Source: Plutella xylostella
Lineage: Eukaryota > Arthropoda > Insecta > Lepidoptera > Plutellidae
Assembly (NCBI RefSeq): GCF_932276165.1
Contig: NC_063997.1
Coordinates: 3,730,001 to 3,794,000, forward strand
Length of the DNA stretch: 64,000 nucleotides
Reading direction: 5' to 3'
Position numbers and translations under genes: made by a program. Each line of letters begins with the position of its first letter. Position 1 is the stretch's first letter. The notes beneath the pieces are model-generated. The model was not told the DNA's origin, did no database searches, and saw only the letters and a program-made list of their open reading frames with translations. This document shows, in pieces, positions 45,259 through 57,649 of this stretch.

Positions 45259-47076
45259 TTGGTATATAAAATGTGTGGACATCTCTCACACGACCATCCT
45301 ACCCCAAGCTATGAGTAGGCAGATCCTGCATAAGGTTGTCGGACAGCTGACACATCTACACAGATAAAGTCATCCTGTTTTATAAAACGTACTGTTAGCA
45401 TGACGGATTTCCGATACTTTGTTTTTATTAACCTGGAGTGACCCCTGTTCCGTTTGCCGAAGTAAATGTCTTACTAGTTGTTCTGGCCATTTTGCTAGTA
45501 AATCTATTTAATTGTTCCCCAACTTGAAGACCCTTTCGACTAGCGCTGAGTGGAGGGTAGGTACTTAAAATGTAGTACACGAGGGGCCTAATTTACTGCG
45601 GTGCTTATAGGTACAGCTTGTAACTTTCGTTTTTTTTTTCGGAAAATGTTTTAACTATAAATAGTCTTCGCCTTATAGTGTTGGTGACAAAATAAACTGC
45701 TAGACTAGACATCCGTGGGGAAATGGTTGACCATTTGTTATGTCCATCCATACCTGAAAGTAATTCCATATTTATGTGTGTTAATGTGTTTTACTCTTAC
45801 TTATTTTAATTTACTATACAATACATAATGTGTCGAATTGGTCCCACAATGAACAATGCACACTACGACTTCGATAGGCAGAATCACCTACTGACAGGAA
45901 TATCATTAATAAAATTCTACCCTATACGTACTATCGTCAAATAGGTTTAAAGGTTAACTTTGCATTATTGATGGCGTCCCTCCGCCACCATTATGTAAGC
46001 TGGTCTCAAACAGGAAATTTGGCATGAGCTTAATATTATCGATTAAGGATCTCCTTTGAGAAAGGTTCGTATTATTACAAAGTTTACCTACTTATTCATA
46101 TTTTTATTAACAATAAAATATTAATAACATGACTGCTATAAAATATACACTTAAATATGATTCTTAGAACAGGGAAATACAGGGTTTCATAGGCATATCC
46201 GGCTATGGAATCTAGACGTACTTAGACATATATTTTTTTTCGAAAGACTACCTCTGTGTAAAATAAATGCCCAAGTAGAGCTAAGCCTTCATAAATAAAT
46301 TGAGCAAGTTATTATTATACTTAACTAACTTTTTCAGAATTCCATCATATTGCTAAAAGTTTCAAAGGTTTTTGTAAAATCACGACAAAAAGTTGCTAGC
46401 ATAAAAGTACCTACATATTTTTATCATTTACACACAACAAGTGACGAACAATTTCAGTGACAACAGATTTATAACGACGAGTTTTGAAGCACGATTCGTA
46501 GGTCAGGGTAGTCAGGCAGGCTAGTCGCCACTAGTCACATAAGATGTAAGTAAGTAATTATTTAGTCACAAACTGAAATATTTAATCATAAGGTACCAAA
46601 AAACTATTGTGTACCTACTTACCTATACTTAGGTTCATATTTCTAAACATTTGCTATAATGTTCTTTATAATCTGACTAATATAATATATCCGTTCTTTC
46701 TTTCTTACTAATTTAAGTCCATCGCGGGTTATAATTTCTGAAATTATTACCTATGTCCTAAAATTAATCTTTAAATTTTATGATATCTAAATACACTTCT
46801 AATTACGAAATTAAGAGGAGCTTTCATCATGAAAATTTATGTACTTAATTAGATAAAGCTTCACGTTAATGAGGCACCCCTCCTAATTAACATTCACCTT
46901 GTTAAAATTTCTAATAATATATCTCACAAAACATAAGTACATAATAAAAACTGATTACTTACCAATAAAGAGTGATTACATCCAAATATCATAACTGCCA
47001 CATTTTCTGCACAAACAAATAAGTAAAAGGAAACTTTTTGGCGCCGATTCTCCTATAAACTTCAGCCTTTCACTGT
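45259..47076. other. Non-coding stretch
   Basis: AT-rich, nothing supported. Confidence 0.45.
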
Positions 47077-47420
47077 TCACCGGGCACTAGCACTGAAGCC
47101 GCCACATTTATGTTTTCCGTCAATAATTCTACCGGCGTTAATGTTCACTGAAGTAAGTAAATGGATTTGAGCGGTAACAGCCGAAACGTTTCGCGTGAGG
47201 TTAGGATTTCGGGAAAAACAAAATGGCGGCGTGTTTTCCCACCGACGCGCGGAGGCCAACTGCCGGAGGAGGTTGCACACTTGACGGAACTACCCCGAGT
47301 GTCGGTCGAGAGTGTGAAACCTTCACACGGTGACTCAGTGCCATACAAACTCGGTTCGTGCTCCGTTTTTACCGCACGGGGTGCATTTTGCGGTGAGGAG
47401 TTTGGTAAATGTTTTTAATA
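47077..47420. other. CpG-rich block, possible promoter or first exon
   Basis: Base composition rises sharply (GTTTCGCGTGAGG, CACCGACGCGCGGAGG, TCGGTTCGTGCTCCG). Frames are open on both strands (47161-47418 plus; 47077-47348 minus), as expected from GC content alone. An AAAACAAAATGGCGGCGTG at 47215 resembles a start-codon context, but the frame ends after 37 codons. No protein family recognised. Confidence 0.3.
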
Positions 47421-47708
47421 GCGCTTTTTTTTAAGTAGAGGGTTTTGGAGGGTTGAAATTCAGGAATCAGTACGATATAGGCATATCAATACTCACGACA
47501 CAACTACATATAATCCCCCAAGTGGTAGTTACAGTTTGGAATGAGTACAATGCGCTTAGGGTATACACACAATTAGAATCTAGATGTGTATTGTGTAAGC
47601 TTCCTGACAATGTTTTCCTTCAATGTAGGTAGGTAGATTTTTATTTATATTCCTTATTGAAAAGAGTTCATTGATATGATTTATCATTGACTATTGTATG
47701 GTCTATAT

Positions 47709-47778
47709 GACATGATTTGAAGTCACGGCCGTGGCCTCTCGAATGAGAGGACGAGGCTTAACCGTTACGCCACCATGG
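47709..47778 (-). repeat. tRNA-like head of a SINE
   Basis: The minus strand reads CCATGGTGGCGTAACGGTTA (A-box-like TGGCGTAACGGTTAAGC), then GTGACTTCAAATCATG (B-box-like GACTTCAAATC). There is no proper acceptor stem, so it is a SINE head. A (CAT)n run follows at 47787-47800. Confidence 0.6.
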
Positions 47779-47800
47779 ATTCAATATATCATCATCATCA

Positions 47801-48892
47801 TCAGCCCTTAGTCGTCATAATTAGCCCGTCATCAACCTGAAATAGCAATCTCAATTAATATCACACTATTCGACACTTATACCTAATTTGACTGTTATTA
47901 TTACTTACCATTATAATAATAAAATTACGGATACAAGCTCTTACAGAAAAAAGCTTCGTTACTGGTTAGTGAAAGTGTAATTCAGCTAATGCAAAAACGA
48001 TGTTGAAACAAAATGGAGGCCTCTGTGGTGGGCGGAAGTGGTCCCTGGAGCCTTCAACTTAAAACATTATGAAATGAGCAAATGGCAGTCCTAAAAATGG
48101 GTAGGTAGTTTTTGAATATAAGTAGATGCCACGATATTTTTTAAAATCGTTATCGATAGGCTATCGGGCGGCAACACTTCTCTCGGGAAAATCATAGATC
48201 TAAAAATGACTAACCGAAATTTGAACCTTTTCCCGTTATAATACTTAGTAGTTTCGTTACAAATAATGGTTCATCTACATACTTATTATTATTATATTAT
48301 GCCTAATCGCACTTTTCTTAAATTCCCCTGAATCGCTTTAAGCAATAATGTTCTCACCTAAACTCAGACAGTGTTCATCAGCTGTTTTAAATGCCATTCT
48401 TAACACCCAATAAACACTGTGTTTTTTTTTGTAACTACCGAATACCACAGCTTATACAGCTTTTAAGACCCAGTGGTCTAGCCATTTTCTTGCTTCTATT
48501 TAGTAATTCTCGAGACCTAGTTCGTGCCCTATAGCCTATTCTTGGACAGTTTTCCAAGTCTTGTCCGCCTATAGAGAGAGAAACGTGTCTTATCTCGCTA
48601 GTTCTTTCCTCCCTCCATATTTGCTCGATGACCTTTCACTTTTTGCTCTACTTAAAATTTTTGAGGAGATAATTGTTTTTTTCCGCAACTTTTGTTTATA
48701 ACATCATGGACTGGATTTAGGTGGGTTAACATCGATGTTATCTTTATTTTCAAAAATAGAGGATTTTCTTCTTTGTAACAATTTCTATATACATTATTAA
48801 AGTACTTTCCCTTCAGGTGACTATTACACTTTTTCACTCTGTGTAGGTATATATTTAAATAAATAACCTAAAGCTAACGTAAACACCACACT
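47801..48892. other. Non-coding stretch
   Basis: Starts with CAGCCCTTAGTCGTCA, resembling the complement of an RTE 3' tail. No gene. Confidence 0.45.
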
Positions 48893-49149
48893 GCCGACAT
48901 TCAACACTAAAAGTCGCATATGCGATTATAACTTTTGAAAGGCAATTTTGATAAAATATGGCGAAGAACTCTGAGTGTGACATTACCTTTGAGTCCTGTG
49001 ACCCAAAAAATGCAAGTTATTTATTTATCGAATTATAGGACGGTAATTAACACATAAATAAGAAGTCGAAATTTGGTTCAGCCGTTTGCTACACGCTACT
49101 ACAGACGTTATATAAACATATAACACCCGTCCTGTTCGTCGGGGGTTAA
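48893..49149 (-). repeat. Dispersed repeat TTAACCCCCGACG, copy 1
   Basis: The minus strand starts TTAACCCCCGACGAACAGGA and ends ATGCGACTTTTAGTGTTGAA. The copy at 61571-61795 has TTAAACCCCGATGAAAAAGA at its start and ATGCGACTTTTAATGCTGAA at its end. Non-coding. Confidence 0.7.
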
Positions 49150-50097
49150 AAAAGGCTTTATAGATACCATGTCTGTCCGTGACTGTGTCTCTGATTTCTT
49201 ACAAAACGCTTATTCATAGTCAGCATTCTTACGCACATTACTTAAACCAAATATAACATGCTGCCAAAACTCCTCGTTACGCCATAATGGCGTCACTACA
49301 TAACGTATTCAGTTAGGTCATTAATCACAAGAACACAAAGAAAACTTGGATAGCGCAGTATTACTCAGACATAAGTACATACATCAAATGGGACTCTTGG
49401 ACCGTGTCGAAACTTCTACCAGAATGACAGTATGCGCAGAGGATTTTGTAAAACTCCCCACAAATAAGGGAGTTATACCTACTACTAAGATGCCGAAAGG
49501 TGGACCCTTACCTTAAGTTTATCAGATATACCTATACATAGTGTAACAGTTACTCTCATACTAGGCTGTCATATTTACAGGACATCGCAAAAATTACCTA
49601 TAGCATAGGTAAGGTCAATATGTCAATACCTAACCCTTTAACCTGTGAGCTCCCGAAGACAATAGATTTTTATTGTGTCAGATTTCACGGGATTCCACCG
49701 GTTAAATTGGTCACATTTGAAAATATCATACAGAAAAAGTCTCATTTTTGTGTGAAACTTTTTACAGATACGTCCTGCCTGCTCTGCATGGCTATTCTTG
49801 CACAGTTGAATAGGTTTTTCACAGTGCAATTAATTAAACTAAAAGGCAGCACAAACAGTCAGCACAGTTAAAGCGTGGATTCTAGAATCCTTCAACGCTA
49901 ACTTTGTGACAACACCAAATTTAAAATTATAATGCATTGCAATTTCTGATACCGTTTAAAAAATCTACTATCTTATTAACCCATTGCAAACATAGTAGCA
50001 ATTCTGATGGCGTAGATTTTCTTTTTAGTGTATCCAAAATCTTAAATTGGGAATATACATAGCTATATAATACATTTTAAAGTAGTTATCATAAACG
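49150..50097. other. Non-coding stretch
   Basis: No gene recognised. The 83-codon frame at 49620 is unsupported. Confidence 0.45.
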
Positions 50098-50353
50098 ACC
50101 GAATGGCGTAGTTGTTAGTGACCCTGACTACTGAGCCGATGGTCCCGGGTTCGATTCCCGGCTGGGGCAGATATTTGTTTAAACACAGATATTTGTTCTC
50201 GGGTCTTGGATGTGCCCGTTAAATGGCAATAGGCCCGCCCCCTATTACATTGGGACTAACATAACACTCTGGCGAAAAGTGGGTGCAGCAATGCACCTCT
50301 GCCTACCCCGCAAGGGAGTACATTAGTACAAGGCGTGAGTGCGTGTTTTTTTT
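50098..50353 (+). mobile_element. tRNA-derived SINE, full length
   Basis: A-box-like TGGCGTAGTTGTTAGTG (50104-50120) and a strong B-box GGTTCGATTCC (50148-50158). The body has GATATTTGTTCTCGGGTCTT, GGCCCGCCCCCTATTACATT, CACCTCTGCCTACCCCGCAA and ends GTGAGTGCGTG plus a T-run. Its 3' part recurs at 33993. The head is too diverged to be a functional tRNA. Confidence 0.85.
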
Positions 50354-50447
50354 TATCATAAAATTGAAATTTAAACTTTTGACTGACATTGCCGGAATTA
50401 AAATTGGTACCTTCAAAATAGCAACCTGACTAATAGTTCATATATCA

Positions 50448-50520
50448 TCGCCGCCGCGCCGCCGCCCGCCCTGCCGCCGCCGCGCCGCCCGCCCCGCCGC
50501 CGCCCGCCCTCGCTGGACAG
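50448..50520. repeat. CGCCGC-rich patch
   Basis: An imperfect (CGCCGC)n run, CCGCCGCGCCGCCGCCCGCC and onward, then TCGCTGGACAGG. It could be a fragment of a Pro/Ala-coding exon or simple sequence. No splice-bounded frame is convincing. Confidence 0.5.
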
Positions 50521-51062
50521 GCAAACTGCGGGCTCGCGGTGTCAACTCGTATATATTTATGACCGCATCGAGACAAATTTACAGGAAGGGCTTTATTTTT
50601 AGCTGATTGTGATTTTTCAGCAACAAACATTACGTGATGTGATTTCATGTTTGTTTAAACATTTGTTTTCCCCACATTATATGATTAATTAGAAAGTGAT
50701 CATAACTATACCTACTTACCTACTGATTTAATGCAGTTTATAATTTAAAGCCTAATTTAAGCGGAATGAAAGGAAAGTACCTACTTTATATTTTCGTACA
50801 GTAGACATCATCGCTGTTGGACTTCCTACATTTATCTTATGTAAGTAGTTTTTATTAAAATGTTTTTATTAAATGGTACTGCAGTAAAGCAAGAAAAAGT
50901 TCATTGGCTTTGCCGTTCCATATGTTCCATTGTCGTTCATATATATACTAATGCAGTACACAAACACAGGTAATTACTGTGTTGAGTAACAATATTTATG
51001 TAAAAAAATATTATTTATGAAGATATCAATTCATTTATAATTTAAATAAACTGGTGGACGTG
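50521..51062. other. Non-coding stretch
   Basis: Nothing recognised. Confidence 0.4.
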
Positions 51063-51465
51063 ATACTTCACCAAAGGGCTTATCCACAAGCTCAGAGTTG
51101 CTCAGCGTGCTATGGAAAGGGCTATGTTAGGCGTGTCCCTGCGAGATAGGATTCGTAATGAAGAAATCCGCAGGAGAACTAAAGTTACCGACATAGCCAA
51201 ATGGATTAGCACGCTGAAGTGGCAATGGGCTGGCCACGTAGCCCGCAGAGCCGACGACCGCTGGAGTACAAAGGTTCTGGAGTGGAGACCCCGTGTCGGC
51301 AAACGGCGTATCGGTCGCCCCCCAACCCGTTGGTCTGATGATCTGCGGAAGGTAGCGGGAAGCCGCTGGATGCAGATGGCGGGTGACCGTTTGGGGTGGC
51401 GATCGTTAGGAGAGGCCTATGTCCAACAGTGGACTACAGAAGGCTGAGAGAGAGAGAGAGAGAAT
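51063..51465 (+). pseudogene. RTE-type retrotransposon 3' end, open C-terminal ORF
   Basis: The frame is open from CTTATCCACAAG (51079) to the TGA at 51445-51447. It reads LIHKLRVAQRAMERAMLGVS, LRDRIRNEEIRRRTKVTDIA, KW..LKWQWAGHVARRADDR, VLEWRPRVGKRRIGRPPTRW, DLRKVAGSRWMQMAGDRLGW and ends LGEAYVQQWTTEG. This is the C-terminal region, after the RT core, of RTE-like endonuclease/RT proteins. The 5' part, including YxDD, was never copied, as is usual for these LINEs. A (GA)n tail follows (51446-51463). The absence of stops suggests a fairly young insertion. The ATG at 51112 is internal. Confidence 0.88.
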
Positions 51466-53034
51466 ATTAAAAAAAATACTTACAACAAATAATTGAAACG
51501 GTAATCACCATTCATTACCCACCAAGTACGACGTAAAAGCTTTATTAGTACGCAACGGGCCACTCAGTAGCGCCTACTTCACAGTTCAACTCTTCAATTT
51601 AGCCAAGTTTGTAAAGAGGCCCTTAATACACCCCTGTGTTGAAGTTAAATGTGTCGACAGGGCCGAACTAAGGCCTCGCTGCGCCCCATTAAACAAAGAT
51701 TGTGCTCTACGAAATCCGCCCCTCACTGCCCTCACACCACTCGCATTCAAATCTCCGTATTAAAATATTACTTTAACAATTCATGCTAAGTGTTGCGGTA
51801 ATTGAAAATAATGAACGAAGTTTGTTCGACTTTATTAAGATTTGTCCGAGTGCTTGAGCTACTTAGTTGTTAAACTGTTGAAGTTAAGTTTAATGCTTTT
51901 TAATCCGGATAGAAGGGTTCTATACATTTACGCAATTTCTACGATGTATCTAAAACTTGACTACATTATTTGGTTAGACACACTATTGATTACGAATCTG
52001 ATGACGTAGAGACTCACCTATAATATTACAGTGCAACAAACTTATCTTTTCCGGTGAGAGCGAACTAAATTGATCCATATCACATTACTTACTAATGAAT
52101 TATATATTGATATAAATATGATTTTGATTGGTTAGTTAAAACCGCAAGGGCGAATTACCACTACGGGCAAATTTAAAATCTTATAGAGAGATACTCACTG
52201 TATCTATGTATATATTATGGTTAGGTTATTTAAGTAGGTATATTAGTTGTAAGATTTGCTAAAACAAATGTTAAGAGCGCGTCACGCCAACAAACTGTTG
52301 TACAGTTTGGCGTTTTTGTTTTTTGTTAAGTGTGTTTATTTCTACTGAATAAATAACTATTTAAAAAAAAAAATGAAAAATATTAGACATTACGTGAGCT
52401 CTCATCGGAACAGATAAGTTTGTGGCAGTAATCGATTATTTATCTACAGCATATAAATTTAAATAAATACCTATCTCTACAACATAATAGCGTTTCTCAC
52501 ATTATTATACATCGTACGCACAGTGCACACTCACTATTACAAATATGTTACTACCTACTGGCTAGTTTTTTTCCGGAACTTCCGGAGCTAGGAAACATAA
52601 ATATAATAAAATATATTTTATTCCTATCAGCGGTGTACCTACAACACCATGGAACCATCATTGTCAGTTGCAGTAATCCAATACTGCTTGTTTAACCATC
52701 GTTTAAAACTGGCACAGAGTGCGCACTTTGACCAACAAAAACAAAAGCTAAATCTAAATTCAAATCTCCTGCCAACCGGAAACCGCCATTTTGAAAACAG
52801 CTTTGTTTCCGGTAGCCAAGTTCGAAATTCAATTGTTTCCGTTATTCGCTTGCAAAATGGCCGCTAGAAAACAATAACACGGTCGAGTAGTCTTTGATAA
52901 ATCTAGCATCGAGATTGCTCGATGACCTACAGATGAGACGATACGTCTAGGTCTAAACATAGATTGAAGCAGGTAGGGAATGTCAGTTTATCTGAAAATT
53001 ATAAAAGAACTTTTAAAAGTTTCATCACAATACT
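51466..53034. other. Non-coding stretch
   Basis: No gene. ACCGGAAAC and GTTTCCGGT near 52776 and 52805 form a short inverted pair. Confidence 0.45.
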
Positions 53035-53145
53035 TTCATAGACCTCGGCATTCCTTATCCTGCCACTATCGGCCTCCTGTCTGATGTCATCTATCCAGCC
53101 TCTCACCTCTACCTGTTTTAAGTCTCCTCGACTCCTAACCAGAAA
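53035..53145 (-). pseudogene. Very diverged RTE 3'-end relic
   Basis: The minus strand reads GDLKQVEVRGWIDDIRQEAD, then SGRIRNAEVYES, matching the order GRP..RW.DDLR..AGSGWMRKAEDR. It is short and old. Confidence 0.5.
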
Positions 53146-54058
53146 TTGCATTCTTCGGCAGATTGATAGGCCCACTACTCATCTAGCTTAGAGATTTTAA
53201 TAGATATACGGTTACCTGCTTAGTCTTCTGACGAATAAAACTACAGGAGTAAAATGAAGTATAGGTATTACCTAATGACATGAGAGCTTACTATAGTTAC
53301 TACACCTCCGGATCCGGATAGTCCCTACCTAACCGATCTTTGTACCAAAAGGTAAAGCTCGATCGATAAAGCTTAATTACTATTATTACTCGTACTAACT
53401 CTTACCCTCAAATACTTACATAGACCGTATTAAAAATTAAAAATAAATTAATTTACTTTTAAACACACAAGTTTTGACTCGGTCAAAAAGAAAAAAATCG
53501 TTTTTGCTACGTCAATTATTTTAAACCTGTAAAACATTCGGGAATTACTTCATAATTAATTATCCTTGAATACTTCGTACTACAATTTGTGATTGTTCGA
53601 GTGTTATTTCTAACGTAAAGAATCGCTAGGTTCCAGTAAAGATGAACCCAGATGAAGTTTGCATAAACGCATATAAATTGTCAGGAAAATAGCCGAAGAA
53701 TTCAACAAAACCGTTGCACAGAAAAGATACAAATACAACGTACAGCTGCACCTGGAGACCAGGTCTGGGAAAAAGGAGGATAAATAAACATTTCCACAGG
53801 GTTTTGTATGTAAAACATTGTGTGAACATGACTGTACACTTTCGGGAAAACGATATCTTTAAAAGAGTTTAGTCGAGATAAGTAAGTACAAACTTATACA
53901 TATAATTTTAGGTTGTTGTGCTTTTATTTCAGTGTAAAGTCGTCTCAATAAGTTGGTGAACCCTACAATAGTCGGAATTTGGCTACTTATTGTATGGAAA
54001 TCAAAATAATATAATATACTAGTACTTTGGTGTGAGTAACCAGGGTTTATTGATTTTG
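53146..54058. other. Non-coding stretch
   Basis: Nothing supported. Confidence 0.4.
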
Positions 54059-54200
54059 TAAGATGATATACTTTTTTTTTTTTTTTTTAAGAAATTGTTA
54101 TCACTCCACAGACTTTATGTCCGTGCCTTTTGAAGAGTGGTAATTTTTATGAGATAGTTTTTAATTCTTTTATCTACTTTCTACTCGGTAAGGAAGTTTC

Positions 54201-54244
<44 letters not shown>

Positions 54245-54730
54245 CTTTTTTTTTTCTTTTTCTTTTTTCCCTTTTTTTTTCCACTGCTGGGGGAAAATCC
54301 ACATGGACACCTGGGAAGAGGACCCAGGTAGTGTCGGGCGTTAACCGACTAAAAACCCCCAGCCGTGTATCTCATTATACAAGATTTTTTTTTTTTCTTT
54401 TTTTTTTTTTCCTTTTTTTTAAATTAATGGTTTTCAGAGTCACACTTACATTAGTAATGGCAACAAACTTAACAAGGACAGGGCCAATGCCAGCTGTCTT
54501 CGGAGAACTTAGTAGACACCTGGCAATGGCTCGGCCCCTCAGTCGTTATAGGTCATGTTTTGCCTGATGTTAGTGTGTGACTCTGTTCTTAAAGATAACT
54601 TATTTTAATTGTTAGTTATGATATAATAATCAATAGGTTAGTTATATAAATTATTTTCCCAATTTGACCTATATTTTGCGCTCTTAAACAAAATTATATT
54701 TTATGATGTGATTATAAGATGATATACTTT
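54059..54730 (-). mobile_element. Retroposed insertion with 16-bp target duplication
   Basis: TAAGATGATATACTTT stands on both sides (54059-54074 and 54715-54730). A T-run follows the left copy, so the inserted copy has its poly(A) end at low coordinate and lies on the minus strand. The body (minus) contains GGGGGTTTTTAGTCGG, GTTAACGCCCGACACTACCT, GGGTCCTCTTCCCAGGTGTC, and upstream GAGGGGCCGAGCCATTGCC, a phrase set I associate with lepidopteran non-LTR elements. No ORF is intact. Two further homopurine/pyrimidine tracts and an AT microsatellite lie inside. Confidence 0.85.
54203..54240. repeat. (TA)n microsatellite
   Basis: About 18 consecutive TA units inside the retroposed insertion. Confidence 0.9.
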
Positions 54731-55325
54731 ATTACGAGTTGTTCAACTCGTTGAGTGCCGTTGTACTAAATAATTTTACCAGGGTTGCATAGGATAAATA
54801 AAACTGTTTTTTTTTATTTACATTGCATCCTGGCGTTCAGGGATAAAAAAAGTAAAACAGTTTCCGTATAATGTTGCACTGCTCACCTCCTACTCAACAC
54901 CCTGTCTACATAATACAATTTCGCATTTTGCGTATCAGGGCATGATAATTAACATGACTGAAATTAAGAGGAGCAGGCGCGCAATTTATTCCGATCTCTG
55001 CATTAATGGTTAAATAGATTAAGCGAAATTTACCGTTCATCAATGTAAAATTACTCTGTAATATTATGGATTGCATATTGATTGATCATTTTTTTTTAAT
55101 GTAAGGACAATTAGGAATTTTAGTTGTTACACATGGGTATTTATTATTTGTAAGTTTTAAGTCCGGCTTTTGTAAAATACAACTCTGAATTCGGCCAAAA
55201 AAAAAATTATTTTCAGAGTTGGTCCCATACTGAAAATTGGTTAGTAGTACTCTGTCTGTCCTTACGTACAGTCAGTTAAAGAGATATGAATGCCATGATT
55301 CAAACCTTCCACGATTTTTCATAAA
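54731..55325. other. Non-coding stretch
   Basis: TACTCAACACCCTGTCTAC at about 54891 resembles a MITE tip. No gene. Confidence 0.4.
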
Positions 55326-55538
55326 TCCTAACTATTATTATTATTATAAATGCGAAAGTAACTGTGTCTGTCTGTCTGTCTGTCTGTTACTCTTTCACGC
55401 CAAAACTACTGAACGGATTTGAATGAAATTTGGTATACATATGGTCTAGACCCTGGGAAAGAACATAGGCTACTTTTTATCCCGGTATTCCCACGGGAAA
55501 ACTTTTTAAGGCGAAGCGAAGCGCGCGGGAACTGCTAG
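55326..55538 (+). mobile_element. Helitron-like non-autonomous element, copy 3
   Basis: It starts TCCTAACTATTATTATTATT, then GCGAAAGTAACTG, a longer (GTCT)n, the shared body and GCGCGCGGGAACTGCTAG before T. Relative to copy 2 the 5' ATT run and the GTCT run are expanded. Confidence 0.85.
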
Positions 55539-55765
55539 TACAAAATATATGTAAGTAATTCAAAATCAAAATTAATCAAACTGTCCCGTTTTTTTGTAGA
55601 GAACTCCCAATACATTTTTTTATTTCACAAAGCGTATGTTGTTATGAAATAAATAAAGGATTAGAGCTGGAACTGGCACACGGCACACGAAAATGACCCT
55701 AAAATGCAGGTGCACCCAATAAAGCAAGTGCAATCGCTTGCGAAACTAAAGGTGTATTTATGGTA
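55539..55765. other. Short non-coding spacer
   Basis: Nothing recognised. Confidence 0.4.
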
Positions 55766-55978
55766 ACTACACTCACGTGCAAAGAAATTGTTCCACTCAC
55801 AAATTTCCGATTCTGAATGGCTTCAATTTTTTAAACGTTTAATAGGAAATTTGAACAAAATGTTTTAGTTGGTAATATCCTAATGCTCTGTAAAATTGCA
55901 GAAAGCGTCATTAAGCTAGCCTTTTCCGTTTAGAAGTAATTTGGTGTTTTTCTCAGTGGAACCTTTTCATTGCCCTAT
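55766..55978. mobile_element. MITE, ends ACACTCACGTGCAAAGAAA
   Basis: The left end ACACTCACGTGCAAAGAAAT and the body (TTGGTAATATCCTAATGCTC, GCAGAAAGCGTCATTAAGC, TAGCCTTTTCCGTT) match 23768-23972. The right end stops at CTTTTCATTGCCC. Confidence 0.75.
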
Positions 55979-56107
55979 TTGCGATGACGATCTAACGCCT
56001 ATTTTTGTAAATAAATCTACTAAAATAGTGTAGCTTCCCTTGTATAAATCTCCCCTACATAGAAATCGTATTAATTAAGAGCCTAGCAAAACACCTGTGA
56101 ACCTAAC

Positions 56108-56208
56108 GCAAGCCTGTTTTGTCAACGATTTTCGGATTCAAAATTTATTGAATTTGACACTAAATACTTCTTAAATGTTATTTCGTTTTCACTTCGCGAT
56201 AGGGCCCC
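56108..56208 (-). repeat. Dispersed repeat GGCCCTATCGCGAAGT, copy 2
   Basis: The minus strand reads GGGGCCCTATCGCGAAGTGA .. GTGTCAAATTCAATAAATT .. GAAAATCGTTGACAAAAC, as in copy 1 at 21251. Confidence 0.7.
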
Positions 56209-57113
56209 ACACGTGCCTTTCCTAGTTCAATTAACACTTTAATTATTACTGTACCTACTCGTATTTAAATTGCATTCATCTTAAGTCAGCCCAGTGGCTC
56301 CCCAAACTCCCTCAGCAGATTGTAACTAACTTAATTTCGTTTATACAATAAACAGATACTTAAGTAGTTAATTTCATGTATGAATTAACGTATCTATTTA
56401 TTGCATACATGAGAATTCAGAATTTGCCACGTGGGGCAAGTGTGCACGCGGCCTTACAGAGTCGAAGCACATTTCATAAGGTTTTGCACAAAGGCCAATT
56501 ACGGGTTAGATTTAGGAAGGAGCGGGCGGCGAAGTCTGGGGCTGCCATGTCTAAACATTATTATTATTTGTTTTTAATTAGACAAGCCAAGTAGGTATGT
56601 AAGGTAGTCTGACTCGCGCACAAAAGGCTTGGTAACATTTAGGGAAGACCTAAAAATTTCGTATAGGCATTAACTTTTATTAGAATTTTAGAATACTTAC
56701 GGTATTTAATGACATTTACGAAATATTGCAATACTTACCGTTTTTTTTAAATACTTACCGAGTTATTATAATCACGAAAAATTCAACTCCCGATCGAAAA
56801 AATATTTTAATTATTCCTGATTGTCAAAAAATACATAAACGCCTTATTTAAAACAGTTAAAACTTTTAACTAATTTACAAAGGTAGAGGAGAAATTAGCG
56901 AGGCAGCATCTGGCAACACCGCCGGGGTTGGCGGGAGATTTACCGCGTCAGCGATACGGCAACGAACGGCCCGGACCGGGGCCGGACGGCGTAAAGTATA
57001 CCGTATCTGTGTCTGTGCCCTAATTAATTACTAGTTACAGCAAATGCTGATCAAACAGTGCATTTCTAAACGTATCTTTCTCTAATGCTGTTAGGGTGGC
57101 TTTTATCAAACTC
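56209..57113. other. Non-coding stretch with a CpG-rich patch
   Basis: 56885-56995 is CpG-rich (GGCAACACCGCCGGGGTTGG, CGGCCCGGACCGGGGCCGGA) amid AT-rich DNA. It may be an island or a repeat piece. No exon supported. Confidence 0.4.
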
Positions 57114-57293
57114 TAAGGTGAATTTTCATCAAACGCTAAACGTATTTAGCCGCCTGTCAAACGTCTGTCAGTTAGTACAAAATGTATTTAAATTTGATTT
57201 AAATATACAATTTTAAATACATTTCGTACTTACTAACTGACAAACGTTTGACAGGCTACTAAACACGTTTAGCGTTTGGGCAAATTCCACTAA
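57114..57293. mobile_element. MITE of the AAACGTTTAGCG family, TAA duplication
   Basis: The body, 57117-57290 (174 bp), is flanked by TAA (57114-57116 and 57291-57293). The arms read GGTGAATTTTCATCAAACGC .. CGCCTGTCAAACGTCTGTCA and their complements. Further copies are at 27316 and 21600. Harbinger-like footprint, no ORF. Confidence 0.85.
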
Positions 57294-57649
57294 GGGCACC
57301 AAAAAGTTAATAAAAATTAAAACTAACTATGACCTCTTGCTCTGAAACTATACTGTCAAACAGAAATAATCTTGAAACATACGTAAGTATATACGGTTCT
57401 ACGTATAGCTACTTGTTTTTATTCACTGTTGGAAAGTTTATATCTTCGGTTAGGTGCGGTTGTTTTAGTTTTCATATGCAAGGTGCAGGCACGCGCGGTT
57501 TATACCTGACGTTGTCGGAAGCTGCATTTCCTCATAGATATTCAAAGGCACTCCTACCCTCCGTTCTGACGATGTTTATGTTTGAGTAAAAACCTATATT
57601 CAAACCTATATAACATTTAAAAATAAATAAAAAATAACCACGGAGTGGT
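57294..57649. other. Non-coding stretch
   Basis: The 86-codon frame at 57329-57589 has no recognisable feature. Confidence 0.4.

Noticed and set aside
47161..47418. 85-codon ORF as a protein gene
   Set aside because: Several frames on both strands are open because of GC content; no family features.
50098..50168. tRNA gene
   Set aside because: A strong B-box, but the acceptor stem is missing and the SINE body continues; its 3' part is repeated at 33993.
54130..54567. 145-codon ORF
   Set aside because: It crosses an AT microsatellite and T-runs inside a reverse-strand retroposed insertion.
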